Positions 52,362 to 62,300 of a stretch of 64,000 nt of DNA are shown piece after piece. The stretch's first letter is position 1; every line of letters starts with the position of its first letter. Origin of the DNA: Anaerolineae bacterium (GTDB taxonomy: Bacteria; Chloroflexota; Anaerolineae; Aggregatilineales; Phototrophicaceae); NCBI GenBank assembly GCA_022841825.1, contig JALHQT010000001.1, positions 620,001 to 684,000 of the forward strand, given 5' to 3'. The notes under the pieces were generated by a model. That model had not been told where the DNA came from and did no database searches. It saw nothing but the letters and a program-made list of their open reading frames with translations. Both the position numbers and the translations under genes were made by a program.

Positions 52362-53831
52362 ATGCGTTCACGTCTTTCTATTGGTTTGCTGTCTGTACTG
52401 CTGGTATTGCTGATCGTTCCTGCGACATTCGCACAGACTTCTCTGCCCGACCTGGGCGGGCGGACGGTGGCGATTGCGGTCGAGAATGCCTACATTCCGT
52501 TCAACTACATCGACGAAGCATCGGGTGAAGCCGTCGGTTTCGACTACGATGTCATGAACGAAATCTGCGCGCGCATCAACTGCACCCCCGAGTTCGTCCA
52601 GACCACCTGGGATGCCCTGCTGGTCGGCGTCGCCGCCGGAGAATTCGATGTCGGCGCGTCCGGCATCACCATCACCGAAGAGCGCGAGCAAACCGTCGAC
52701 TTCTCGATGGGCGTCATCGCAACCTCCCAGGTGCTGCTCACCCGCCTCGGCGAAGACCGCTTTGCCTCCGTCCAGGAATTCGTCGATGGCGACTTCTTCC
52801 TCGGCACGCAGCGCGGCACCACCAACTATGACCTCGCGGTCGAACTGGTCGGCGAAGCGCGCATCGTCGCCTTCGAGGAATTCGGACCCACCATCCAGGC
52901 GCTGGTCAACGGCGATGTCGATGCCGTCATCATCGACAGCACCTCCGGTCAGGGTTACGTTGGCGAGAACGATGAATTGCTCACCATCATCAACGAACCT
53001 CTGACCTCCGACTTCCTCGGCTATGCCTTCGTCGAAGGTTCCGACCTTGTTGAGCCGTTCGATGCCGCCCTTGTCTCCATGATGGACGACGGCACACTCG
53101 CGATCATCAGTGCGACCTGGTTCCCGCCTGTGTTGCCGGATCTCGGCGGAAGCACAGTCGCGATTGCGGTCGAGAATGCCTACATTCCGTTCAACTACAT
53201 CGACGAAGCATCGGGTGAAGCCGTCGGTTTCGACTACGATGTCATGAACGAAATCTGCGCGCGCATCAACTGCACCCCCGAGTTCGTCCAGACCACCTGG
53301 GATGCCCTGCTGGTCGGCGTCGCCGCCGGAGAATTCGATGTCGGCGCGTCCGGCATCACCATCACCGAAGAGCGCGAGCAAACCGTCGACTTCTCGATGG
53401 GCGTCATCGCAACCTCCCAGGTGCTGCTCACCCGCCTCGGCGAAGACCGCTTTGCCTCCGTCCAGGAATTCGTCGATGGCGACTTCTTCCTCGGCACGCA
53501 GCGCGGCACCACCAACTATGACCTCGCGGTCGAACTGGTCGGCGAAGCGCGCATCGTCGCCTTCGAGGAATTCGGACCCACCATCCAGGCGCTGGTCAAC
53601 GGCGATGTCGATGCCGTCATCATCGACAGCACCTCCGGTCAGGGTTACGTTGGCGAGAACGATGAATTGCTCACCATCATCAACGAACCTCTGACCTCCG
53701 ACTTCCTCGGCTATGCCTTCGTCGAAGGTTCCGACCTTGTTGAGCCGTTCGATGCCGCCCTTGTCTCCATGATGGACGACGGCACGCTCGCCGAGATCAT
53801 CGCCACCTGGTTCCCACCCGTGAGTCCCTAA
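52362..53831 (+). CDS. Tandem-duplicated amino-acid-type binding protein (SBP family 3)
   Basis: 489 residues: signal peptide (IGLLSVLLVLLIVPATFA) then two complete family 3 solute-binding domains, residues about 28-255 and 258-489, joined by VLPDLGG. Each has VAIAVENAYIPFNYIDEASGEAVGFDYDVMNEI, GITITEEREQTVDFS and the second lobe FFLGTQRGTTNYDL...DAVIIDSTSGQGYV. The two are identical except at their edges. No lipobox, so the way it is held at the membrane is unclear. AGGAGG stands before the ATG at 52362. It binds a small polar solute such as an amino acid for the permease that follows; no ATPase gene is nearby. Confidence 0.92.
   Translation: MRSRLSIGLLSVLLVLLIVPATFAQTSLPDLGGRTVAIAVENAYIPFNYIDEASGEAVGFDYDVMNEICARINCTPEFVQTTWDALLVGVAAGEFDVGASGITITEEREQTVDFSMGVIATSQVLLTRLGEDRFASVQEFVDGDFFLGTQRGTTNYDLAVELVGEARIVAFEEFGPTIQALVNGDVDAVIIDSTSGQGYVGENDELLTIINEPLTSDFLGYAFVEGSDLVEPFDAALVSMMDDGTLAIISATWFPPVLPDLGGSTVAIAVENAYIPFNYIDEASGEAVGFDYDVMNEICARINCTPEFVQTTWDALLVGVAAGEFDVGASGITITEEREQTVDFSMGVIATSQVLLTRLGEDRFASVQEFVDGDFFLGTQRGTTNYDLAVELVGEARIVAFEEFGPTIQALVNGDVDAVIIDSTSGQGYVGENDELLTIINEPLTSDFLGYAFVEGSDLVEPFDAALVSMMDDGTLAEIIATWFPPVSP
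52470..53095 (+). repeat. Exact 626-base repeat, copy 1
   Basis: Identical base for base with 53160-53785 (offset 690). Just outside, homologous coding sequence is diverged: the 27 bases before each copy (52443-52469 and 53133-53159) encode nearly the same peptide with nine mismatches. Confidence 0.97.
53160..53785 (+). repeat. Exact 626-base repeat, copy 2
   Basis: Second copy of the repeat, forming the second binding domain of the same gene. The first mismatches lie at 53159 and 53786 relative to copy 1. Confidence 0.97.
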
Positions 53832-53859
53832 CCTGGACGTCTAACCGAGTCGGTTTTTT

Positions 53860-53892
53860 GCCGGGATGTTCTTGTACATCCCGGCAGCATTT
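53860..53892 (+). terminator. Hairpin between binding protein and permease (attenuator or terminator)
   Basis: Perfect ten-pair stem GCCGGGATGT/ACATCCCGGC with a six-base loop, followed by AGCATTTT, 28 bases after the binding-protein stop. Such a partial terminator is common where binding protein must outnumber permease. Confidence 0.65.
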
Positions 53893-53914
53893 TCCCTCCA
53901 AGGCACATGACATA

Positions 53915-55075
53915 ATGACAATTGCTCCCAAAACAAGTGAACAGAATTCTTCCAGGCTTACCCCCGCGTCCGGCAGCGGCGCACTGAAGACACTATTTTC
54001 TTTCCCCTGGTGGCTGCTGGTCATGGCGCTCGTGCTGGTCTGGTTGATCTACCTGATCGCAGTTGGCAACACGCCTGTCATCCTGTCCAGTGTCGGTAAT
54101 CTAGCCTATGTAGGCGTCAACGACTTTGAAGACCTCGAAGACCTGGATTTCTCGATGGGTGTAGTCGCGGGCAGCCCACAGGTCGAAGAGGCGCTCGAAT
54201 ATGTCGGCAGCGAACGCTTAACAGAATTCGAGACCTTTGATGACGCGATACGCGCGCTGCTGTCAAACGAAGTCGGTGGCGTCGTGGTTGAGCCGTTTTT
54301 CGGGCAAAACTACGCACGCAGCAATACGTCAACGGTTGACCTCCATACGGATAATTTCTTCGCGGATACGTTTCGCGAAGTCAGTGAAGGTCTCCCAATC
54401 ACGCTTGGAGTGGTCGCAATTGCCTACTCCTCCGCTATCCTGATCGGGCTGCTGGTCGGACTCATCCGCTCCTCGCCGCCCAAACCAGGAATCGGCTTTC
54501 AGAATGGGCTTGCTGCCTTCGGTCGCCTGATCGTGTATCAGCTTGCCACCCTTTACGTATCGATCCTGCGCGGACTGCCGATCCTGGTCACACTCCTGGT
54601 GACAGCCTTCGTCCTCATGCCCATCTTTCGCAGCACATTGACGAACCTCGGTGTCACGCTGCCTCGGCAGCTCTTCCTCCAGGCAGGCATTGTTGCGCTG
54701 GCTATCGCATACGGCGCGTTCCTGTCCGAGACGTTTCGCGCAGGCATTCAGTCGATTGAACGGGGACAGATCGAAGCTGCACGTTCACTAGGCATGTCCT
54801 ACATCCAGGTCATCCGCCACATCGTCCTGCCACAGGCGATCCGGCGCATCCTTCCGCCGCTCGGCAACGACATGATCGCCATGATCAAAGACACATCACT
54901 GGTCTCCGCCCTCGGCGTGAACGACATCACACAACTTGCATCACTCTGGTCAGCCACCACATTTCGCTATCCGGAGGTGCTATTTGTCCTGGCGATGATC
55001 TATCTCACCATGACTATCCTTGGGTCACTCTTCGTGCGCTGGATTGAAGGGCGGATGGCAATACCAGGTCGATGA
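53915..55075 (+). CDS. Amino-acid ABC permease with half binding-protein lobe inserted after first helix
   Basis: 386 residues. First helix WWLLVMALVLVWLIYLIAV (about 31-50), then an outer segment of about 100 residues (65-165) that aligns with the second lobe of the upstream binding protein: DLDFSMGVVAGSPQVEEALEYVG / DGDFFLGTQRGTTNYDLAVELVG, and FETFDDAIRALLSNEVGGVVVEPFFGQNY / FEEFGPTIQALVNGDVDAVIIDSTSGQGY. After it comes a normal HisM/GlnP-type permease with ILRGLPILVTLL and the ATPase-contact loop EAARSLGMSYIQVIRHIVLPQAIR. The ATG at 53915 begins a short cytosolic tail. Lies downstream of the duplicated binding protein; no ATPase gene follows. Confidence 0.9.
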   Translation: MTIAPKTSEQNSSRLTPASGSGALKTLFSFPWWLLVMALVLVWLIYLIAVGNTPVILSSVGNLAYVGVNDFEDLEDLDFSMGVVAGSPQVEEALEYVGSERLTEFETFDDAIRALLSNEVGGVVVEPFFGQNYARSNTSTVDLHTDNFFADTFREVSEGLPITLGVVAIAYSSAILIGLLVGLIRSSPPKPGIGFQNGLAAFGRLIVYQLATLYVSILRGLPILVTLLVTAFVLMPIFRSTLTNLGVTLPRQLFLQAGIVALAIAYGAFLSETFRAGIQSIERGQIEAARSLGMSYIQVIRHIVLPQAIRRILPPLGNDMIAMIKDTSLVSALGVNDITQLASLWSATTFRYPEVLFVLAMIYLTMTILGSLFVRWIEGRMAIPGR

Positions 55076-55127
55076 CGACCTATCATCATCGAGACGACAT
55101 GACTTGGCACTGCCTCACCCACGCGCT

Positions 55128-56141
55128 CTAGGGAAGCTGTGCCCAATAAATATCCGGTGCGAACATTGTATGGATAAACATGCGACGATCCGGCGAGATG
55201 GTCAAACCCGCAAGCGGCGATGCCAGTTCACTGTACAGCACGACTTCGACATCATCCCCTGTACAGCCACCGTCGGCAATACATTCCAGCGGATTCACTC
55301 GTCCGACCACACCGCGTGTTCCCAGTGAGTACGCGACATACAGCATGCCCTGGTCATCCATCGCCAAGCCCGTCGCGCTGGACAACCCGCTGATCAGGGT
55401 CGCGCCTTCTCGTTCCGCAGGCGTGGCATCTGCGCGTGCCCCGGCAGACGGATACCACTCAACCGCACGGCGCGTGCTGCCATTGTTGGCGATGAACAGG
55501 TAATCGCGATACAAGACTATCCCAGTCGGTGAGGCAAGGTCTTCCAGGATGGGTCGTGTTTCTCCCGTTCGGGCGACCGCGACCAGCGTATCGCCGAGGA
55601 GGTTCGTGACGAGAAACTCATTCTCAGTCAGAAACGTCATCCCCCAGGGTCCATTGAACGCATCCCCTTCAGCAACGGTTGTGCTCTGCCCGCGCGTAGA
55701 GCGCACAAACGAATTCAGGCGGAAATCTGCTGCCCAGATGACTGCCAAGCCGTTGCTTCCAGACTCCGCGTAAAGCGCATGGGCATCGCGCAACCCGCCT
55801 GCATAGGTGATTGTCCGCCCATCGTCCGCTTGAATTTCGTAGAGCGTCCAGTCACCGCTGCACGCCACATATAACATCCCATCTAGCCACGCTATCCCAT
55901 TCGGGCGCTGGACATTGCCAGTCAGGACAGTGAGGTCAGATTGATCGAGAGGCAGCGAGATAGGCTCGGACGGCGTCGCAGGTGCAGACGTCGCGTTTGT
56001 TGGGGCGGTAAAGGTTGGATCAAGGGTGGGTACAGGCGTCTGCGTGACGGTTTGAGCACTTACGAGCGAAGAGAAACCAGGTTGTAAAGAGACAGCCAGC
56101 GCGAGCAGGCAAAGAACAACGACGATGGAGTTGCGAAACAT
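55128..56141 (-). CDS. Secreted beta-propeller (NHL/SMP-30-like) protein
   Basis: 337 residues from the ATG at 56141. Signal peptide (SIVVVLCLLALAVSLQPGFSSLVSAQ), a Thr/Pro-rich linker, then a propeller of repeated blades: RPNGIAWLDGMLYVACSGDWTLYEI, LAVIWAADFRLNSFV, GPWGMTFLTENEFLVTNLLGDTL, SPTGIVLYRDYLFIANN and ATGLAMDDQGMLYVAYS. The pattern matches NHL/SMP-30-like propellers that bind ligands or hydrolyse lactones; no catalytic residues could be fixed. Cysteines in VACSGD and CIADGGC. Downstream of the histidine kinase in the opposite sense to the permease; function unknown. Confidence 0.82.
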   Translation of the reverse strand: MFRNSIVVVLCLLALAVSLQPGFSSLVSAQTVTQTPVPTLDPTFTAPTNATSAPATPSEPISLPLDQSDLTVLTGNVQRPNGIAWLDGMLYVACSGDWTLYEIQADDGRTITYAGGLRDAHALYAESGSNGLAVIWAADFRLNSFVRSTRGQSTTVAEGDAFNGPWGMTFLTENEFLVTNLLGDTLVAVARTGETRPILEDLASPTGIVLYRDYLFIANNGSTRRAVEWYPSAGARADATPAEREGATLISGLSSATGLAMDDQGMLYVAYSLGTRGVVGRVNPLECIADGGCTGDDVEVVLYSELASPLAGLTISPDRRMFIHTMFAPDIYWAQLP

Positions 56142-56214
56142 GCTTACACTCGATTGAAGTTGACAGAGCCGACAGCATAGCGCGAATTGACCAAGTCCGA
56201 AAGCCACTTAACGG

Positions 56215-58458
56215 TTACTTCATACCATCCGCCTCTACTTCATCAGTCAGGCTGCTACTCACCACTGGCAGCTCGACGAAGAATTCGGTGCCCTGACCAG
56301 GCTGACTGGTGAACCAAACACGCCCCTGGTGCTGTTCCACAATTGCTTTGACCAGGCTTAATCCCAACCCCGAACCCGTGACATGTTCGGTGCCGGATTG
56401 GTTGACACGATAAAAGCGATCAAACACCCGTTCACCGGCTGCCGCAGGGATACCAATTCCGGTGTCGTGGATAGAAAACCGGACGAATGAACCACTTGCC
56501 CGCACACTCGCCGACACAGTTCCACCCTGAGGTGTGAACTTCAGGGCGTTTTCCAACAGGTTCACGATTGCCTGCTTGAGCTGTTCCGTATCCCCCAACA
56601 CATGCGGCAAACGCTCTGGAATGTTCGTGACCAGATTGACTTTGCTGGTCTGGACAAGGTGCTGAAGTTCATCGACTGCCTGCCGTATAAGCGCAGCGGG
56701 ATCGTTCGGCGAAAACGTGAAGACCCCGGTTCGCGCGCGCTCGACATCCAGTATTCCGCGAATAATTCGGTTCATCCGGTTGAGCTGGCGCTCGATGACA
56801 TCCAGTGATAGCTCAATTTCTGGGTTTGGTTGCTGCAGAAGCTCGTCTTTCGCAAGGTCTACATTGGCGAGCGCCGCTTGCAGCGGATTCTTGAGGTCAT
56901 GGCTCGTCATGCGAACCATTTCATTTTTCATGCGATCCAATTCTTTAAGCTGCGTAATGTCATTGAGAATCGCGACAAAACCTTTTTCATTAGGCGTATT
57001 CAACTCCGTGATAGTACAAAGAAAGACTTGTCCTCCCAGTATGAGTTCCGTTGTGTATCGTCCGCTGCTCTTGATCGCCCGGAGCATCGTCCGAAGCGAG
57101 AGCGAAACATTGCTCCTGACGGCGTCGTCGCGCAGTTTTGCGCTATCGTTCCCCGTAATCTCGCGGAGCAGATTACGTGCAGCGAGATTCGTGAACACGA
57201 TCTCGAAGTCTCTATTGATGGCGATGACGAGCGACGGCGTGCTGGAAAGCACCGTGTCCATTTGACTACGCGAAAGCTCCACTGCCTGAGCGAGTGCGCG
57301 CTGCTCGGCAAACAAATGACTGTTCGCTATCGCGACCGCAGCCTGAGCGCCCAGCAAATCAAGCTGATACACATCGTCACGGTCGAACATACGCCCCTCG
57401 CGCGAGGCGATGACCAACAGCACCCCAATGGTGTCTTCTCGATAGGACAAAGGCGCTGCAATGACAGAACCAAACGTCTCGCGCGCAAGCGGCAAATCCT
57501 GCACACCCTGCCAATCGCGTCCATAGTTGTCTAGATGCATGATTTGCCGGGACTGCGCGACAGTGCCGATCACCCCCTGCCCCAAGCCAACCTGCCGATG
57601 AAGGTATTGCGTTGGCAGATTATGAACGGTCGTCAGTTCCAGCCGCCCATTTTCCAACAACCAGATTCCGGTTGCCTCTGCACCCAACCATTTCGCCGCC
57701 TGAACCGCGATCTGATCGAGAACTGTGTCGAGAGCGATCTGGCTCGTGATCGCCAGCGAAACGCGGTGAATGGCTTCGACTTGCGACATCCGTTCTGTCA
57801 AAGGGTTGATGATTTCCTGACGCAGAATGGCAAAGCTCATCACCAACCCGGCGACCGAACTGACCAGCGTCGCCAGCGCAAACGCCTGGAGTTCCGGGTT
57901 GAGAAAACTCAGGCTTTGCCCAAGGACGAAGATGGCGATCCCACTCAGTATCCCTTGGGACCGAAAGCGGCGGCGGTTGCGCCAAATCAGGTACAGCGTT
58001 GTACCGTCAAAGACGAGATAGAACACCACCAGCAATGGCTGAAGCTGGAAGTTCAGCAGGCGCGGCGCATCCAGCGTCGGGTTCACAACGCCTGCACCGA
58101 CGCTGACGAAAAGACGATAGCCGAGCACGAACGCCAGTGACAAGTACGCCAACGCTGCGAATGACCGTGTCTGCGCACGTACAAGGACAGTGGTCAACGC
58201 GAATACGCCAACACTTGCCCCACTAAATCCCAGTTCCATCATCAGTACGGTTCCGCGCACCAGTGTCGCATCCATGCCGATCAGCGTCGCCGCCTGCGTC
58301 AGAAGTGCGCCCCCATTCCACACCAGCACCATGAGCAGAAACACCGCAAAAAACTGGTGGAGCAGCTTGCGAACATCGTACCAAAGGACGATCAGGAGAA
58401 TCCCGAACGCCAGAGACAACGTGATTCCGTTGACGATAATCGTTAGCGTATCCAGCAT
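56215..58458 (-). CDS. Membrane sensor histidine kinase (multi-span input, GAF, PAS)
   Basis: 747 residues. 1-225: seven or eight membrane helices, like 7TM-type input modules. 245-390: GAF domain (LDQIAVQAAKWLGAEATGIWLL ... VIAAPLSYREDTIGVLLVI). About 400-515: PAS domain (MDTVLSSTPSLVIAINRDFEIVFTNLAARNLL). 520-590: HisKA with MVRMTSHDLKNPLQAAL (phosphorylated His). 620-735: ATPase domain with NLLENALKFTPQGG, DTGIGIP and GSGLGLSLVKAIV. It sits 30 bases behind the OmpR-type regulator gene, and the two form a two-component pair. The signal is unknown. Confidence 0.94.
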   Translation of the reverse strand: MLDTLTIIVNGITLSLAFGILLIVLWYDVRKLLHQFFAVFLLMVLVWNGGALLTQAATLIGMDATLVRGTVLMMELGFSGASVGVFALTTVLVRAQTRSFAALAYLSLAFVLGYRLFVSVGAGVVNPTLDAPRLLNFQLQPLLVVFYLVFDGTTLYLIWRNRRRFRSQGILSGIAIFVLGQSLSFLNPELQAFALATLVSSVAGLVMSFAILRQEIINPLTERMSQVEAIHRVSLAITSQIALDTVLDQIAVQAAKWLGAEATGIWLLENGRLELTTVHNLPTQYLHRQVGLGQGVIGTVAQSRQIMHLDNYGRDWQGVQDLPLARETFGSVIAAPLSYREDTIGVLLVIASREGRMFDRDDVYQLDLLGAQAAVAIANSHLFAEQRALAQAVELSRSQMDTVLSSTPSLVIAINRDFEIVFTNLAARNLLREITGNDSAKLRDDAVRSNVSLSLRTMLRAIKSSGRYTTELILGGQVFLCTITELNTPNEKGFVAILNDITQLKELDRMKNEMVRMTSHDLKNPLQAALANVDLAKDELLQQPNPEIELSLDVIERQLNRMNRIIRGILDVERARTGVFTFSPNDPAALIRQAVDELQHLVQTSKVNLVTNIPERLPHVLGDTEQLKQAIVNLLENALKFTPQGGTVSASVRASGSFVRFSIHDTGIGIPAAAGERVFDRFYRVNQSGTEHVTGSGLGLSLVKAIVEQHQGRVWFTSQPGQGTEFFVELPVVSSSLTDEVEADGMK

Positions 58459-58488
58459 GAGAAGAACCCGCTCTTTCAGGCGGGTGGA

Positions 58489-59190
58489 TCAAATCGCATT
58501 CGGTGACCGCTCAAAGCGATAACCGATGCGATGTTCGGTCAAAATGTATTGCGGATTGGCGGCGTCACGTTCGATCTTACGTCGAAGCTGGCTCACATAA
58601 ACACGCGGATAGTAGATGTCGTTCAGATACCCATCACCCCACACCTGTTCAAGAAGCTCAGTCTGCTGCACAACGCGCCCGCTGTTCTCCATCAGCACCG
58701 CCAGCAGTTTGAACTCGGTCGGCGTAAGATGAATGCGCCTCCCCTCGACATGCACATGCCTGCGGTGGAGATCAACTGCTAGATAGCCATCATCATAGCG
58801 TAAGGCAATATCAGCAGTCGCCAACTGGGAACGACGCAGCATTGCTTTCACACGAGCCGCAAACTCGTTCAAGCGTATCGGCTTGATCAGATACTCATCC
58901 GCCCCAGCGTTCAGTCCATCGATGATGTCGTCCTCCGTGACTGCCTGTGCGGACAACATCATGATGGGCGTATCCGCAACCTCGCGCAGTCTGCGGCATA
59001 CTTCAAGACCATCAAAACCGTCGGGCATGATGATGTCGAGAATGACCAGATCAGGACGTTCACTGTTGAAAGCTCGAATCGCCTGATGTCCGCTCTCGCA
59101 CAAGACGATATCATGACCGTCACGTCGAAGCTTACGCCCCAGAGCCTCGCGGATTGCCTGCTCATCGTCCACAACCATGACTTTTGACAT
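58489..59190 (-). CDS. OmpR-family response regulator
   Basis: 233 residues from the ATG at 59190, which follows AAGGA. Receiver domain: VMVVDDEQ, phosphoacceptor Asp in PDLVILDIIMPDGFDG, KPIR. DNA-binding winged helix: RRIHLTPTEFKLLAVLMENSGRVVQQTELLEQVWGDGYLNDIYYPRVYVSQLRRKIE, and YILTEHRIGYRFE. First gene of the regulator-kinase pair and divergent from the PKD lipoprotein gene, with a 209-base gap between them in which its target site could lie; the gap shows only a CATAAT -10-like box at 59332. Confidence 0.95.
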   Translation of the reverse strand: MSKVMVVDDEQAIREALGRKLRRDGHDIVLCESGHQAIRAFNSERPDLVILDIIMPDGFDGLEVCRRLREVADTPIMMLSAQAVTEDDIIDGLNAGADEYLIKPIRLNEFAARVKAMLRRSQLATADIALRYDDGYLAVDLHRRHVHVEGRRIHLTPTEFKLLAVLMENSGRVVQQTELLEQVWGDGYLNDIYYPRVYVSQLRRKIERDAANPQYILTEHRIGYRFERSPNAI

Positions 59191-59399
59191 GAGGCTTTTC
59201 CTTCCTGCCATGCTCAGTCTATCTTTAGATTATGCACGCGCTACCTGCGGAAGTGATGCAGGATTTTTCACCTATCACCCTGAATGCCCCACGTTTAGGC
59301 TACGCCGTGTGCAAAATTCGCGCGGCAGGTGCATAATTGGCTTTGAAAGTGCCGTGTCTATGGATCGCGTTTTGCGCGTCCTTATCGGAGAAGCAAGCC

Positions 59400-62300
59400 A
59401 TGCCTTCATTGACTCGCCCGTCTCGTGCGCTCGTCGGCATCCTCCTGGCGCTCGTCAGCTTGATGCTGGCGACAGTGGCATGCAATCTGATCGCGGGAGA
59501 ACCTACCGCAGAAGCGCTCCCCACCATCAGCGATATTCTCACGCAGACACTGCCGCCAAGCCGGACGCCGCAAACGACCAGCGGCGCGCCGACGCCTCTA
59601 CCAGGCGTCACGCTTCCTGCGCAAAGCGTGCCCACCCAGGTCTTGGTCGTGCCGACAGCAGTACGCCCACCGAGCCTGCCTACGCCAACACCGCTGCCCA
59701 TCAGTATCGTCATCCTGGCACCCGTGCCAGGGAACGTTCTGGCGGGTAACGTACAGGTAGTCGGTGCGGCAACCCATCCCAATTTCCTGCAATACCAGGT
59801 CGAAGTCGGACCTGACCCCAATCCCAGCAATCTCTGGTACCCCATCACCGCCGCAATACAGACGCCCGTCATCAACGGCGTTCTCAGCATCTGGAATACA
59901 ACGACTGTCAGCGACGCAACTTACGCCCTCCGCCTCCGTGTATATCTGCGTGATGGCACTACGCTCACGACCGTCGTCAACAACATCCGCGTGCAGAATC
60001 AGATTCCCACGCCGGTTCCATCTCCGACCCCGAATATCCCGCGCCCCATCGCTGCCTTCACTCAGGACCGCGTCGTCGGCAATGTTCCGATGACCGTCCG
60101 GTTCTCGAACCAATCCAGCGGCAGCATCACTGGCTATCAGTGGAGTTTCGGCGACGGCAGTAGCAGCACAGAAATCAACCCCGTCAAGACCTACAATACG
60201 CCGGGACTGTTCACCGTCACGCTGACGGTCAACGGACCGGGCGGGTCATCCAATGTATCACAGCAAATCAATGTTCAGAGTCCCACTGTGCCAGTTGCCA
60301 ATTTCGATGCGAATCCGCTCGTCGGCAACGCACCGCTGGCGGTTGCATTCACCGATCGCTCGACCGGTGGTCAAATCACGAGCTGGGCTTGGAACTTCAG
60401 TGATGGCGGCAGCGCAAACATCCAGAACCCGACTTACGTCTTCAACGCCGCTGGCACATTCAATGTCATCCTGACCGTCTCCGGTCCCGGCGGCACATCA
60501 ACCTTCACTCGCCAAATCGTCGTCAACGTTCCATTCACGCCGACGCCAACCGCCACCAGCACGCCAGTTCCTGCGACAGAAACTCCCACCGCAACCGGAA
60601 CCCAAACGCCGACCCAGGTGGCAATGGCGTTTACGGCGACTCCAACCGAAACGCCGACCAGCACCATCATTCCACCAACCGAGACCCCGACAAGCACTCT
60701 GGTACCGCCCACCGAAACGCCAACCAACACTTCGGTTCCACCGACGGAAACGGCAACATCGACAGTTCCTCCGCCAACAGAAACACCAACCAACACAGTC
60801 GTGCCACCAACCGAGACCCCTACGAGCACCCTGGTGCCGCCGACTGAGACCCCCACAAACACCGTGGTACCGCCGACCGAGACGCCAGAGCCGCCGACGG
60901 CGACCCCTGTGCCAGCCACCCAAACGCCGACGAACACGCCAGAACCTACGCCGACGGACACGCCGATCCCGTTCATCGTTCCTGTTCCGGGCTTCACGGC
61001 AATCCCTGACCCGGTGAACACGCTGTTCTGGTCGTTCAGCAGCACCTCGACGGGCGACATCGCCAGCTATGCCTGGGACTTTGACGGCAATGGCACCATT
61101 GACAGCTCCGATGCCAACACAAGCTTCGCCTTCCCCACATCAGGCACCTACACGGCAACTCTGACGGTCACCGGCACCGACGGGCTGCCCTACGCCACGT
61201 CCCAGACGCTCAACGTAGTGCTCCCGTTTGCAGCACCCGTCGCAGCAATCACAACCGAGTTCCCTGACCCATCGAACCCGCTCCTGGTGCAGTTCCGTGC
61301 CAATGCCAGCGGGAACATCGCGGCTTACGCCTGGGATTTCGGAGACACGGTAGGCTTCAGCGATCAGGTTGATCCGCAGTATCAGTACCTCACGGGCGGC
61401 ATCACCTACACCGTTACGCTAACGCTGACGGGCACAGACGGAAATGCCTACCCGTTCAGCACCCAGGTCACCGTCACGTCACCTGTGCAGCCACCAACGT
61501 CGGCTTTCAGCTTTGCTATTCCCGACCCGAATGCGCCGCTGACCGTTCAGTTCACCGACTTGTCGTCCGGTGACTTCGATACATACCAGTGGGAGTTCGG
61601 TGACGGGGCTGGATTCAGTGGAGATGCAAACCCGATCTACACCTACGCGGCAGGCGGCACCTACACCGTTCGACTCACGGTGATCAACAGCAGCACCACC
61701 GAGTCAAACACAAGCGAGCAGCAGGTCAGCGTCGCCACGCCATCGCCGACAATTCCGCCGATTGTCACCGACACCTCTGTCCGACCCAACATTCCGAACC
61801 TATCAGGCGCACTATCCGGTGTCTACAGCGTTGGGCAGACTACGCCGCCTTCCGGCACGCCGAATAACCCGCTCGTCTTCACGGTGGCTGGCGATGAATA
61901 CATCGATGGCGCAGGCATCATCGAGGTCTTCAGCACATACGACCTGGCAAGCATTCCGCAGGACAATCTTCGCTCGGTCGTTGAAGGCTTCAGCACGACC
62001 ATCCTGCCCGACAACACCAACAGCTTTAGTAACGCATCGGCGGCGGCCGAACCCGGATGGACCGCTGCCGATCTGCTCGACCCAAGTGTCGCTAACCCAG
62101 CGATCTGCTCTGGGACAACACCACTTGCCTGCGAAATTGCGCGCAATCGTCCAAGCATCATGCTCATCAGTGTGGGCTACCACGATGCGCTCGCATCCAC
62201 CGATCCATCCGTTTTCGCCGTCCAGCTTCAGGACATCATCAACACGGTTACGGCACAAGGCGTCATACCAGTACTGGTCACCGCGCCCCCGCGCAATGAC

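Noticed and set aside
52368-53381. 337-codon open frame on the minus strand over the binding-protein gene
   Set aside because: It is a shadow of the duplicated, codon-biased plus-strand gene; signal peptide, ribosome site and family match are all on the plus strand.
53840-53856. ACCGAGTCGGTTTTTT as a terminator
   Set aside because: Stem of only four pairs with a three-base loop; the stronger ten-pair hairpin at 53860 was reported instead.
60640-60960. Regular 33-base repeats that could be mistaken for a CRISPR array or satellite
   Set aside because: In frame with the PKD lipoprotein and coding for 11-residue Thr/Pro/Glu units; no constant repeat/unique spacer pattern.
60434-61060. 208-codon minus-strand frame rich in Val/Gly repeats
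   Set aside because: Reverse of the Thr/Pro linker; periodicity comes from the plus-strand repeat.
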